From positions 1 to 40,279 of IMG/VR virus record IMGVR_UViG_3300045120_000082: 40,279 nt of DNA. The stretch is one strand, 5' to 3'. This document shows positions 24,559-32,120 of the stretch, in pieces. Position 1 is the stretch's first letter; every line of letters begins with the position of its first letter. Both the position numbers and the translations under genes were made by a program. The stretch is from a virus. The notes below the pieces were generated by a model, which was not told the DNA's origin, did not search any database, and worked only from the letters and a program-made list of their open reading frames with translations.

Positions 24559-26829
24559 TTATTGCATTGTTGGTGGTGGTTGCATTGGTGGATTGGCTTT
24601 GTCTAACGGTCCTGCACCCGGAGGAGGTGGCCCACCTTGGGGCGGAGGAGCGCCGGGAGGTTGACCTCCTCCGCCTTGCGTTGCGGCAACTGCCTTTTGC
24701 AAGAACGCCGCAATCTGATCTGGTGGTGCGCCTTGCGCATGCATTTCCATAACTTTCTGCTTAACCTCTGGTGGAAGATTTGCAAGCTCAGGTGGGATGC
24801 CTCCGGCCCCACCGGGGGGTGGTCCGTTCTGACCGGGCTGTGGAGGAGCGGCCGCGCCAGAAGAGTTGCCCCTTGCCATGTTCATACGCATTTCTTGCTC
24901 CATCAAGTCCCAATCCTCGGGCTTGATGACAACCTCGGTAAAAGCTTGTTCAAGAACACGAAGGGCAACTTTCATGCTTGTCATCGGAGCGGCAGATGCG
25001 AATTGCCCGATAGCCTGTGCGACTTGGATAGCCTCTTTCTTCTTGAACACAGAATTGGGCTTCTCACTCGTACCCGGAACAATGTCCAAAGCAAATCTTG
25101 AGTTGAATTGCTCAAGAGTCATGTTCGCCCAACCCTCTGCAATCTTCGCACCGACAAGTCCCTCGACTTCGCTCTTGGACATATTCTGTACGCATTGCTC
25201 CAAGAGAGCTTTACATAGATCGCTCATGACATCTTCAACAACCTCAATCTTAGCCCCAACAGACATTCTAGCTGCGTCTTGATATGATTGGACTGCCGCC
25301 TCATTAGTGTTAGTCTTAAATTGAACTCCTCTAATCGCATCAGATGTATTTGATATACGGTTAATGGAGTTGATCGTCGGTTCCTTATTGAAGAGGGCTT
25401 CATAATTGAGGCTCGGCGGTACGAGTGCTTCAAAGACATCTCCTATTTTTGAACCCTCAGGCACCTTCACACCGATAACTGCTTGTTCGTCAACGAAGCC
25501 ACGCTTAACTGCTTGCATCAATATCTCAGCATCGGCTGAAGATAACTTGTGCGAGTTATAAAAGAAGAAATTGAATATCGAATTACGTATGCGTGACACC
25601 TGCCGATTGATCTGGTTGATTTCATCTTGCTGGTCTAAGTAATATGAAACTTCACCAACGGTAACAGTCTGTCCAGTAGACAGACCAAATCCAATGATGA
25701 AATATGGGAAGAATCTCGTTGTCTTTGTGTAGTTGTCCCAAATCCAGAGTGGGTATGTCCAGTCATCAGCAGCGAACAAGGCAGTTCTTCGAGTTGCTTT
25801 GTCCCATACGAGCCAACACTCAGTATAATACATAGCCCGATAGCCGCCGACTTCCTCGTTCTCTTGAAACGAAGTGGCATCACCACTGAGAGTTTCCAGA
25901 ACCAACCCATAGGCGTCATCCTTCGTGTTCCCTGTTCCAGCAGTAAACACTGCCTTGTGCGAAGGCTTGAAAATATAATACCAGCAGTCGGAATCCTTCT
26001 CCTTGCGTGTAAACTTGTGTTTCAGGAACGCTGTGGGAAAGTAACATCTCTCTGCCATCCATCCAGCATCGGTGCCGTCAGGCATCTCAGCCACAGGATC
26101 AACGACAAGATTCTTTGCCATCACGTTCCTGAGCTTCGGTCCTCCGGGTTCAAAGACAGTAACAACTGATTCGATTGCCGCAAGTTTGCCATACGCGCTT
26201 TCGAGAGCCTTGGAGTTCTTGGCTCTCTCGATCTCTTTGGTAACTTCCATGAGACTTTCCAAGACGGTATCTTGGGAATCACTCTTGAGAACGTAGTCAA
26301 GCTTGAGCACTCCATAATTGGTCATCAACGCAACGCCCACAGCCTTTTTGACTTTCGGTTTGCAATTGAGAAGGTTCTTGCCCTTGAGCAGAGCGTTAAG
26401 CAAGTTGCTTGCACAATCAGCAAACTTTTCATCTTCCTTGTCGGTCGTGTTCACAGAGATATCTGGATCACGACCGTACACAGCCGGGAGCATCACGTTG
26501 ATGTTCGAGTATACAATGTTCTCGGTCACGTCACCACGAACGAACGTACCCTTGGAACTTCCTTGCGTTTTTACTTGGTGGTTATTATAATATGCAAAGC
26601 ATTGTTCCCATGCATCGTGAATGAACTCATTCGCCCGCAGTGTCGAGTCAATCATCGTTCGCCAGAGTGTGCCATACGACTTCGTGACCGGGATTTTTGA
26701 ATCCGGGTATACCTGATACGGGGGCGGTTCTTTCTTGTCGGCTTTGCCGGGCTTCTTGCCATCGATGATATCGTTTACATCGAAGTTGTCACCTACCGGA
26801 TCGCTATCATAATTGTCGTCGTCGGCCAT
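24559..26829 (-). CDS. Portal protein
   Basis: This is a 756-residue protein. Its size and order (after terminase, before scaffold and capsid) and its sections (PAVYGRDPDISVN, SYYLDQQDEINQINRQVSRIR, then the RGVQFKTNTNEAAVQSYQ helical region) fit a large podovirus portal that forms the head-tail vertex and DNA channel. The N-terminus is acidic and disordered. The last about 100 residues are Pro/Gly/Gln-rich, like other proteins in this block. AAGGAC lies upstream of the ATG. Confidence 0.88.
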   Translation of the reverse strand: MADDDNYDSDPVGDNFDVNDIIDGKKPGKADKKEPPPYQVYPDSKIPVTKSYGTLWRTMIDSTLRANEFIHDAWEQCFAYYNNHQVKTQGSSKGTFVRGDVTENIVYSNINVMLPAVYGRDPDISVNTTDKEDEKFADCASNLLNALLKGKNLLNCKPKVKKAVGVALMTNYGVLKLDYVLKSDSQDTVLESLMEVTKEIERAKNSKALESAYGKLAAIESVVTVFEPGGPKLRNVMAKNLVVDPVAEMPDGTDAGWMAERCYFPTAFLKHKFTRKEKDSDCWYYIFKPSHKAVFTAGTGNTKDDAYGLVLETLSGDATSFQENEEVGGYRAMYYTECWLVWDKATRRTALFAADDWTYPLWIWDNYTKTTRFFPYFIIGFGLSTGQTVTVGEVSYYLDQQDEINQINRQVSRIRNSIFNFFFYNSHKLSSADAEILMQAVKRGFVDEQAVIGVKVPEGSKIGDVFEALVPPSLNYEALFNKEPTINSINRISNTSDAIRGVQFKTNTNEAAVQSYQDAARMSVGAKIEVVEDVMSDLCKALLEQCVQNMSKSEVEGLVGAKIAEGWANMTLEQFNSRFALDIVPGTSEKPNSVFKKKEAIQVAQAIGQFASAAPMTSMKVALRVLEQAFTEVVIKPEDWDLMEQEMRMNMARGNSSGAAAPPQPGQNGPPPGGAGGIPPELANLPPEVKQKVMEMHAQGAPPDQIAAFLQKAVAATQGGGGQPPGAPPPQGGPPPPGAGPLDKANPPMQPPPTMQ

Positions 26830-26846
26830 AGGACTTTGTCCTTCTT

Positions 26847-26859
26847 GTGTGACTCACAC
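26847..26859. repeat. Palindrome copy, centre C, 17 bases before the portal start
   Basis: Exact copy in the 43-base junction. Confidence 0.95.
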
Positions 26860-26872
26860 AGCGACTTCGCCG

Positions 26873-27178
26873 CTAGAATTCAGATTCAAGCCCAAACAAA
26901 TCGCGACACATTTGCTCACGGATGGTATTCTTCACAATGACCGAATCGAACGGGTGAATGATGTTGTAGATGTAATCATGAATGCAATTGGCGAGGCCGA
27001 TCTGGACAGTGGCTAGAGTCTCATAAATGGGTCGCCCTTCTTCGTCGGCTTGATCTACCGCCGGTTGGGTCAAACTCATTTGCCCGCTTTCTTTAACCCA
27101 CGTATCATAAAGACTACGCATGTTCGGATTGTAATACTTGATTACATTTAACGAGGAAATTACATCATCCGGCGTCAT
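26873..27178 (-). CDS. Small helical protein upstream of portal
   Basis: This is a 101-residue protein of unknown family, predicted all helical, with TVQIGLANCIHDYIYNIIHPFD as its hydrophobic centre, but no clear membrane anchor. The start overlaps the stop of the small lipoprotein gene (TAATG) behind a GGGGGGAGA ribosome binding site. It may belong with the membrane pair upstream or with the packaging genes. Confidence 0.6.
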   Translation of the reverse strand: MTPDDVISSLNVIKYYNPNMRSLYDTWVKESGQMSLTQPAVDQADEEGRPIYETLATVQIGLANCIHDYIYNIIHPFDSVIVKNTIREQMCRDLFGLESEF

Positions 27179-27351
27179 TATCTCCCCCCTTCACACCTTG
27201 AAATCTGTACGAGATTGCGAGCCAATTGTTTACACTGTATTCGTGCGTTGATTGCGTCAATTTCTGTTTGAGTGTAAACAATTGGCTCGCGGGTAGTGGC
27301 TATACAACTAGAGAGTAAAACTCCTATCACTCCCAGTATGATTGTTCTCAT
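27178..27351 (-). CDS. Small lipoprotein (possible outer-membrane spanin component)
   Basis: This is a 57-residue protein starting at the ATG at 27351 behind GGAGG. A lipobox is clear: hydrophobic stretch then LSSC, with Cys16 as the lipid site and Ile at +2, so outer-membrane retention is expected. The mature part is short, with two further cysteines. Size and lipobox resemble o-spanin (Rz1) proteins, which disrupt the outer membrane at lysis, though the usual proline-rich stretch is missing. A longer frame reaching 27483 is not supported. The gene contains a perfect 20-bp inverted repeat (27217-27290). Confidence 0.7.
   Translation of the reverse strand: MRTIILGVIGVLLSSCIATTREPIVYTQTEIDAINARIQCKQLARNLVQISRCEGGR
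27217..27290. repeat. Perfect 20-bp inverted repeat inside the lipoprotein gene
   Basis: Arms 27217-27236 and 27271-27290 are exact reverse complements, with a 34-base loop. Transcribed, they would make a 20-bp stem that includes the coding sequence for Glu-Pro-Ile-Val-Tyr-Thr and for Gln-Cys-Lys-Gln-Leu-Ala-Arg. Confidence 0.9.
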
Positions 27352-27358
27352 GGGGACA

Positions 27359-27535
27359 TTACCTCCCTTGTAGAATAAATCCAAAGTCGTGCCATCCGAG
27401 CAAGAAGAGTAACACGAACAGAAGCAGGATGTTGCCACCCCATCCATATTGCCAACTCGGTCCTCGGTTCCACCACACACCACCGAAGATCAACCAAAGG
27501 ATCATAAGCATCCAGAACAATAAACCAATTGGCAT
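27359..27535 (-). CDS. Small two-helix membrane protein (possible holin)
   Basis: This is a 58-residue protein; the ATG at 27535 follows AAGGAGG by 6 bases, directly after a palindrome. The longer frame from 27577 would translate through the palindrome and lacks a binding site. Two hydrophobic helices lie at about residues 2-19 (LLFWMLMILWLIFGGVWW) and 33-48 (LLLFVLLFLLGWH), separated by a Trp/Gly-rich loop. Next to a small lipoprotein this is consistent with a holin or pinholin in a lysis cassette. No endolysin gene is visible nearby, so that role is tentative. Confidence 0.65.
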   Translation of the reverse strand: MPIGLLFWMLMILWLIFGGVWWNRGPSWQYGWGGNILLLFVLLFLLGWHDFGFILQGR

Positions 27536-27547
27536 GACAACCTCCTT

Positions 27548-27560
27548 GTGTGACTCACAC
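27548..27560. repeat. Palindrome copy, centre C, 12 bases before the 27535 start
   Basis: Exact copy; abuts AAGGAGG on the coding strand. Confidence 0.95.
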
Positions 27561-27580
27561 GTGGCGCTTTGCGCCACACA

Positions 27581-29119
27581 CTAAAAGTGCGCTCGCCTTG
27601 AATTTCGTCCGTCGTCGTCGTGCTCGTACCAGAACATGTACTTTGGTATTTGATGGCTCTTAGGAACGATTATCTCACTTGGCTCGGGTTGGTGGCTCAT
27701 CATATACTTGAGAGCATCCATCGCATGGTCTTCTCGGTCAATGGGTCGATCGATGTGTTCGCCTGTTGAAGTACGATCCCAATAATAGTTCGCAATCTCA
27801 TCGGTGATAAAATCCAGATCATCGACAAAATACAGAAGCGGCCCCGGAGACTTTCCAGTGAGGATGTGCTCATGGGTAGGCTGACTTGCCAAGTAAGCTG
27901 ATACTTTTGCAATTCCTGATATAATATCGTTAGAAGCAGGTCTACATTCCATACCGGCAGCGTCAAGTAGTTGAGCCACAGGTATGCCGGTATCCTTGTG
28001 CTTCTCAATAACCTTCTGTTTGAAGATACTCGGATCGGCTCTGATGGATTCTTCCACGTTGATAAGATGAGCGTATTTTCCCCTAATCTCGCGAACGAGA
28101 TTGGGCATGTCGGTGTAGTGAAGATTTCTTTTATAGAATCCATCCAATACAACAACTCTACCCCAGTCATCCACGAATCCAAGAAGATAACATGAAGGAG
28201 AGGATAGCCCAAAGTCGAAGCTTTCAATTGCGACGACATGATAATGTTGCCCCTGTAACGCCCATAGATGTTTCATTGCTTCTTCACGCTTGAGCAAGTG
28301 AATGCTCTCATCAAAGTCTTGATACACAAGACCTTCATATGCCGCCCACTTGCCCTCAAGGAACCGTGCTCGCATCTGACCACGATATGAAGCTTCCAAG
28401 CCTCTCAAGAAGTCCTCAGTGAGATTCTCCTTATTCTCATATGTCGAGCCTTCGATCAAATCGATAATCGGCACACCTGTTGCTGGATTGACTAATAACT
28501 GCTCCATCTTGCGTCCAGTGCGCTTATATACTTGTAATGGTTTGATGAGTTCTCGATAAACCCAGTTGCTCGTCGGGTTCGACGTGAGCATGAGCCATCG
28601 TGGCCCGCTGTCGGGCATCGACAGGTCTTCATCGTTATCAGGGCGGTAAGGTGATTGACCACGGAGGCGTCCCATAAGATCAAGAAGGTCTTTATGTACG
28701 ATCTCAGGGTCTTCAATTTGGTCGATACCGATCCAATCGTATGTAGCGGAAAGGAGGTTACTCGTTGTTGATCCATCCACATTTTGTTTGCCCCTCTGTG
28801 AGATGTATCTAAAGTTGACAACCGTGCCATTCTTCAAATAGCACGTATTGTCATCCTGTGTCGGCATCTTCTTGATCCAGTCCGGTGGGCACCATAGGAA
28901 AAACACCTTCCTTAAAGTGTCATTCAGCTTAGGGTATGTCGATCGGCCTAGCAAACCGTTTGCGCCGGGATAATCGACACACAGCTTCAAAGCTTTGATA
29001 ACAAGTGCAGTAGTCTTCCCATTGGCGAAGCCACCACCAAAGAACTGAATCTTGTTCCTCGACTGGTCGAAGTCCCAGTGAATCGATCCTTTTCGGAGCT
29101 TGTAATTGCTCTGGGGCAT
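27581..29119 (-). CDS. terL: Terminase large subunit
   Basis: This is a 512-residue DNA-packaging motor. Walker A-like GGGFANGKTT is at residues 28-37. Walker B WIGIDQIED is at about 129-137. The C-terminal RNase H-like nuclease has IESFDFGLSS with Asp302, ADPSIF with Asp362, and a terminal EDHAMDALKY (Asp-rich) motif near 480. Uniquely with fibre 2, the palindrome ends 2 bases before the ATG, leaving no Shine-Dalgarno. An in-frame TGA sits within the palindrome, so no longer start is possible. Confidence 0.93.
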   Translation of the reverse strand: MPQSNYKLRKGSIHWDFDQSRNKIQFFGGGFANGKTTALVIKALKLCVDYPGANGLLGRSTYPKLNDTLRKVFFLWCPPDWIKKMPTQDDNTCYLKNGTVVNFRYISQRGKQNVDGSTTSNLLSATYDWIGIDQIEDPEIVHKDLLDLMGRLRGQSPYRPDNDEDLSMPDSGPRWLMLTSNPTSNWVYRELIKPLQVYKRTGRKMEQLLVNPATGVPIIDLIEGSTYENKENLTEDFLRGLEASYRGQMRARFLEGKWAAYEGLVYQDFDESIHLLKREEAMKHLWALQGQHYHVVAIESFDFGLSSPSCYLLGFVDDWGRVVVLDGFYKRNLHYTDMPNLVREIRGKYAHLINVEESIRADPSIFKQKVIEKHKDTGIPVAQLLDAAGMECRPASNDIISGIAKVSAYLASQPTHEHILTGKSPGPLLYFVDDLDFITDEIANYYWDRTSTGEHIDRPIDREDHAMDALKYMMSHQPEPSEIIVPKSHQIPKYMFWYEHDDDGRNSRRAHF

Positions 29120-29121
29120 TC

Positions 29122-29134
29122 GTGTGACTCACAC
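29122..29134. repeat. Palindrome copy, centre C, 2 bases before the terL start
   Basis: Exact copy. The stop of the next gene upstream (29134) is shared with its last base. Confidence 0.95.
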
Positions 29135-29343
29135 TAATCCGCATCCCATCCGTAAACCCACGGCGCCCAATACGGCGTCGCCGGTGCGCCTAAAGCCACA
29201 ATACATTGCTTAGCTGTGGAATCGTACACGATCTCACCGGCATAATTCGCTGTGGCCGGTGGTCCGGCATTTGTTCGGTTCGGTGACGTATACGGCACGT
29301 CAATTGGTTGGCCCGGATTCCCCAAGTTCTTGACTATCGCCAT
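29134..29343 (-). CDS. Small Pro/Ala-rich protein between the terminase genes
   Basis: This is a 69-residue protein, without cysteine pairs or membrane helices, ending in APWVYGWDAD. The core NYAGEIVYDSTAKQCIVAL resembles beta-strand segments found in virion fibre or decoration proteins. It starts inside the small terminase gene (44-base overlap) behind GGAGG. Function unknown. Confidence 0.6.
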   Translation of the reverse strand: MAIVKNLGNPGQPIDVPYTSPNRTNAGPPATANYAGEIVYDSTAKQCIVALGAPATPYWAPWVYGWDAD

Positions 29344-30004
29344 TGTCGCCTCCTACGGTTGTATCGAGTTGGATATTCAATTGTTTGCCCGCGCCGAGTT
29401 CGTCCAAAACCTGAATGCGAAGTACATTCTTAAGGGATACTTGTTTCTCAGCCACCGCCTTCGGGTTAAATCCGCCCCGGTCCATAAGGTCAATCGAAGC
29501 TCGTAGACGGTTTGTCTCAGCCTTACCTGCCCGTGACACATGTGCAATCGTGTCAAGTGCCCCATGGGCATAAGCGGCAATACGATGTGTGACATTCTCT
29601 GACTCGGCGCTTATTATTTCATTTCCAATAAGTTCGAGATACTCTGCGTATGCAGTGTGAGCGCGAATCTCTTCGACTTCAAGCACACTACATTTCAACG
29701 CATTAGCTATCTCTCTATCTCCCACTCCAAAAAACGTATACAACATCACAGCGCCGCAAGCATTCAAAACGTTTGACGCAGCCGGAAGCTCGTTAAGGTT
29801 CCGTCTGCGCTTAGCTCTAAAATCTTTGGGATTGATCTTCGTCTCAGCCTTAACCCGTGGGAAATAATCCTCGGGGTATTCAGACGCGATAAGCGACCCG
29901 TCCGGTGCTACGAACGGGTCGCCCACGCGAGCGAGAACAGGTACCGGGGGCTGAGTTGGGGCAGCCCGTTCTCGCTTCACTCTTGGCTTATAAACTTTAG
30001 CCAT
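29300..30004 (-). CDS. Putative terminase small subunit
   Basis: This is a 234-residue protein located two genes upstream of terL. A helix-turn-helix-like segment lies near residues 88-110 (FFGVGDREIANALKCSVLEVEEI). This is followed by a helical region (EYLELIGNEIISAES) and a Gln/Asp-rich C-terminus that could contact the large subunit. The N-terminus is basic (VKRERAAP, FRAKRRRN). Small terminase subunits bind packaging sites through such HTH modules. Assignment by position and HTH, not by a diagnostic sequence. Confidence 0.65.
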   Translation of the reverse strand: MAKVYKPRVKRERAAPTQPPVPVLARVGDPFVAPDGSLIASEYPEDYFPRVKAETKINPKDFRAKRRRNLNELPAASNVLNACGAVMLYTFFGVGDREIANALKCSVLEVEEIRAHTAYAEYLELIGNEIISAESENVTHRIAAYAHGALDTIAHVSRAGKAETNRLRASIDLMDRGGFNPKAVAEKQVSLKNVLRIQVLDELGAGKQLNIQLDTTVGGDNGDSQELGESGPTN

Positions 30005-30015
30005 AAGGCTTTGCT

Positions 30016-30321
30016 TTACTTCTTCGGCTGCGCACCACTAGCAGCGGGAACGAAGTACCACTGCAATTGACCACCTTGCCCTGCGAGGCCCCAACCACCT
30101 GTTACTGGCGCCGGCTTGATGACGACGGCAAGACTGGGCGGCGGCTCAGTCGGCGGATCGATCGGAACGACCGGCGGGGGGTCCGGGATGACCGGGCCAC
30201 CACCGACTTCCAACCCGGCGATGCTGGCATAACCGATGAATACGGCTGGCACCGGCTTGTCGCCTGCGGCTTTTCCCGTGGGCATCATCACGCCATTAAT
30301 AATTACAGGTACTGCGGCCAT
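30016..30321 (-). CDS. Proline-rich small protein
   Basis: This is a 101-residue protein. After an N-terminal beta-like start (VPVIINGVMMPTG) come a proline tract (DPPPVVPIDPPTEPPP) and a C-terminal WGLAGQGGQLQWYFVPA strand. Function unknown; perhaps a linker or head protein. AGGAG is 6 bases before the ATG. A one-mismatch palindrome precedes it (30343). Confidence 0.6.
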   Translation of the reverse strand: MAAVPVIINGVMMPTGKAAGDKPVPAVFIGYASIAGLEVGGGPVIPDPPPVVPIDPPTEPPPSLAVVIKPAPVTGGWGLAGQGGQLQWYFVPAASGAQPKK

Positions 30322-30342
30322 TCTTAGTCTCCTTTGGGGTTT

Positions 30343-30355
30343 GTGTGACTCATAC
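30343..30355. repeat. Palindrome variant GTGTGACTCATAC, before the 30321 start
   Basis: One mismatch at position 11, 21 bases from the start codon and otherwise placed like the exact copies. Confidence 0.75.
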
Positions 30356-30405
30356 TAACTATTCACGGCGGGTGCTTACAGTCACCCCAACAGTTTGAAG
30401 CACGT

Positions 30406-30825
30406 CTATTCGTGCTGCCGTGATCTTCGGCTGCGTCGGCCCGAAGATTCTTCCTCCTCAACAGGTTCGGGCTCAGGTTGATGTTCAGGCTGTGCTTCTT
30501 TGGCCTCTTTCTTGGCCTCCCACGCAGCCTTTGTCTCTTCATTGTACTTCTCGATTCTCTCTTGTCGTCGGTGTTCCCATTCCTCCTTCCACTCAGCCTG
30601 TTGAGCCTCGTATTCCTCGTCGGATTGGCCCTCTTCCCTCGTCGTCGGGGGGAGAGGTTCCTCGAACTGTTTCATGACCTGTTCGGGCGTATTTGGTGAC
30701 AAACCAGCTTCCCACAGGGCTGTTGCTGTCCGAAGCAAATGAGCCTCGGGGGTTTCGTCTGGTAGAGGCACCAAATATCCCTCTGAATCGAGTTCATGAT
30801 TAGGCGTATCAAGTTTCAACGTCAT
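30406..30825 (-). CDS. Charged protein with a shared N-terminal module, copy A
   Basis: This is a 139-residue protein starting at 30825, with AGGAGG upstream. Residues about 8-50 (HELDSEGYLVP, then RTATALWEAGLSPNTPEQV) are a module shared with the next two upstream genes. The rest is highly charged, Glu/Lys/Arg/Gln-rich helix (ETKAAWEAKKEAKEAQ) ending in a basic RRSRRSRQHE. Function unknown. The gap between its stop and the 30321 gene (30322-30405) contains only the variant palindrome. Confidence 0.6.
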   Translation of the reverse strand: MTLKLDTPNHELDSEGYLVPLPDETPEAHLLRTATALWEAGLSPNTPEQVMKQFEEPLPPTTREEGQSDEEYEAQQAEWKEEWEHRRQERIEKYNEETKAAWEAKKEAKEAQPEHQPEPEPVEEEESSGRRSRRSRQHE

Positions 30826-30847
30826 TGGATTCCTCCTGATTGGTTCT

Positions 30848-30860
30848 GTGTGAGTCACAC
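30848..30860. repeat. Palindrome copy, centre G, 22 bases before the 30825 start
   Basis: Exact copy overlapping the last coding bases of the IPT/TIG-type gene. Confidence 0.95.
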
Positions 30861-31280
30861 GAAAGAAAAGTCTACAGGTGCCGAAACTTTCCCTGATGTA
30901 GAAACCATACACGGCACAACAACAGGAGATTTCCACAAAGACGGCTTCAAGCCAGTTGAAAGCGTTCCGTCTTCGTTGAGCGTCGTTGGTTCATCATGAC
31001 CGGCGAAATTAATGACACTATTCGCGGTGAAATTAGTGCCAGTAATATACAATGTCATGTCTTCCGATCCCATTGGTATTTCCGTAGGATCGATACTCTC
31101 TATGACCGGCGGATCAGTGAATTGCGCCGCAACATCGACAGGGGAAATTGGCGAAAGTCCCTCAACATAGAGAGTCGCCGCTGTACGAACGGTAAATTCT
31201 TGATCCGTTTCGTTCTGTTCACGAACTAGATGCCCACTTGCATCGAATTCGTAAACTTGCCCACCCGTTTGGTCCACCAT
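30855..31280 (-). CDS. Protein with the shared N-terminal module and an IPT/TIG domain, copy B
   Basis: This is a 141-residue protein starting at 31280 (ATG; AGGAGG 6 bases upstream, overlapping the previous stop as TGATG). Residues about 10-52 match the module of copy A (YEFDASGHLV, RTAATLYVEGLSPISPVDV). Residues about 57-140 look like an IPT/TIG immunoglobulin-like domain (SIDPTEIPMGSEDMTLYITG, then FTANSVINFAG). Such domains are common in phage virion decoration and fibre proteins. Confidence 0.65.
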   Translation of the reverse strand: MVDQTGGQVYEFDASGHLVREQNETDQEFTVRTAATLYVEGLSPISPVDVAAQFTDPPVIESIDPTEIPMGSEDMTLYITGTNFTANSVINFAGHDEPTTLNEDGTLSTGLKPSLWKSPVVVPCMVSTSGKVSAPVDFSFV

Positions 31281-31474
31281 CACGAGCCTCCTTGAGACTT
31301 CGAGTAACTACTCGTGACAGCCTTGGGATTGTTTCGAGTTAGCCCCAAATCGTACAACATTTGAGCCATTCGCGCCACATACGTAATACTGGCACTCGTT
31401 TCACCCGCCAACGGAGGCGGATGACCATCTTGAGCGAGCTTGATTTGGCCCGGTGGTGTGAATAATGCAGGCAT
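31280..31474 (-). CDS. Short protein carrying the shared module, copy C
   Basis: This is a 64-residue protein. Almost all of it (residues about 8-55: IKLAQDGHPPPLAGE, then RMAQMLYDLGLTRNNPKAV) resembles the module of copies A and B. AGGAGGG overlaps the end of the palindrome region, 5 bases before the ATG. It may be the minimal form of the module. Confidence 0.6.
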   Translation of the reverse strand: MPALFTPPGQIKLAQDGHPPPLAGETSASITYVARMAQMLYDLGLTRNNPKAVTSSYSKSQGGS

Positions 31475-31485
31475 TTGTCCCTCCT

Positions 31486-31498
31486 GTGTGACTCACAC
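31486..31498. repeat. Palindrome copy, centre C, 11 bases before the 31474 start
   Basis: Exact copy. Its last three bases lead directly into AGGAGG on the coding strand. Confidence 0.95.
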
Positions 31499-31506
31499 GA
31501 GCCAAA

Positions 31507-31890
31507 TTAACGAGTTCCGAGAGGATTTCGGTCCAAATTCGCGACCGGCGAGGGGTTCGAAGTGTTCACCGAGAGCGTGGTAATGGCAGTTTTCAGGTCA
31601 GTCACGTCCTGAGCCGTAGTGGCTCTGTTGACCAAATTGACCTGATTAACGGGTCGAGCACCCCCTAATTCGGGACTTGCCGCGATTTCTGGGGTCGTAT
31701 ATTGAGCATTTGCCCCCGGAGCAACCCCAATTAGGGTGTCAAGAAGCTTCCGAGTGGCGTATTGGCCCTTACCATCAAGGCCCTGAGCGGCTCGTCGAGT
31801 CCCTCGATCGATCAGATTGGCATCTATGCCACTTAGAGAGCCACCATAATTGGCATGTAAACCACCTGCAACCGTTGCTGAATACCTCAT
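31507..31890 (-). CDS. First gene of the leftward virion block, unknown
   Basis: This is a 127-residue protein, polar, without cysteine or membrane helix. The N-terminus is Gly/Ala/Tyr-rich (ATVAGGLHANYGG). A middle segment GKGQYATRKLLDTLIG is helical and the end (TDLKTAITTLSVN) is helical and polar. GGAGG lies 5 bases before the ATG. It is the first product of the block, about 130 bases from the promoter at 32030. Function unknown. Confidence 0.6.
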   Translation of the reverse strand: MRYSATVAGGLHANYGGSLSGIDANLIDRGTRRAAQGLDGKGQYATRKLLDTLIGVAPGANAQYTTPEIAASPELGGARPVNQVNLVNRATTAQDVTDLKTAITTLSVNTSNPSPVANLDRNPLGTR

Positions 31891-31910
31891 TTAGTCCTCC
31901 ATAAATGGTT

Positions 31911-31947
31911 GGGCCGGATGCCTGACAGGAAAACAGACACCCGGCCC
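31911..31947 (-). other. Leader hairpin of the virion block
   Basis: GGGCCGGAT (31911-31919) and its nearly perfect complement (31939-31947) lie in the leader RNA of the first virion gene, just upstream of its ribosome binding site. No U-tract follows, so this looks like a leader structure rather than a terminator. Confidence 0.5.
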
Positions 31948-31981
31948 TGCATAAATGTCACCCTGAACGTGACGTTCGTGC

Positions 31982-31994
31982 GTGTGAGTCACAC
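31982..31994. repeat. Palindrome copy, centre G, in the virion-block leader
   Basis: Exact copy, roughly 29 bases after the predicted start of the leftward transcript. Confidence 0.95.
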
Positions 31995-32029
31995 AGACGC
32001 TACCAACCGTCGGAAGACCCACGTTCCAT

Positions 32030-32058
32030 ATTATAGTACAACCCTGTTTACATGTCAA
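32030..32058 (-). promoter_or_regulatory. Perfect sigma70-type promoter for the leftward virion block
   Basis: On the minus strand, TTGACA (32058-32053), 17 bases, then TATAAT (32035-32030). Both hexamers are exact consensus. Transcription would begin near 32023 and run into 31890. Palindromes at 32069 (upstream) and 31982 (downstream) bracket it, centre to centre 87 bp. Confidence 0.85.
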
Positions 32059-32068
32059 CTATTATTTC

Positions 32069-32081
32069 GTGTGAGTCACAC
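32069..32081. repeat. Palindrome copy, centre G, between the divergent promoters
   Basis: Exact copy, 10 bases upstream of the leftward -35. Confidence 0.95.
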
Positions 32082-32095
32082 GAATAGGCACAACT

Positions 32096-32120
32096 GCGAC
32101 ATATCGTCGCATGTGACGAT
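32096..32120. promoter_or_regulatory. Overlapping small dyads upstream of the rightward promoter
   Basis: GCGAC-N5-GTCGC (32096-32110) and ATCGTC-N6-GACGAT (32103-32120) overlap each other. They sit between the palindrome at 32069 and the rightward -35 and may be operator sequences. Confidence 0.35.

Noticed and set aside
27352-27577. Longer starts for the small membrane protein and lipoprotein
   Set aside because: They would translate through the palindrome or a neighbour and have no Shine-Dalgarno, whereas internal ATGs have GGAGG and give proper membrane and lipobox starts.
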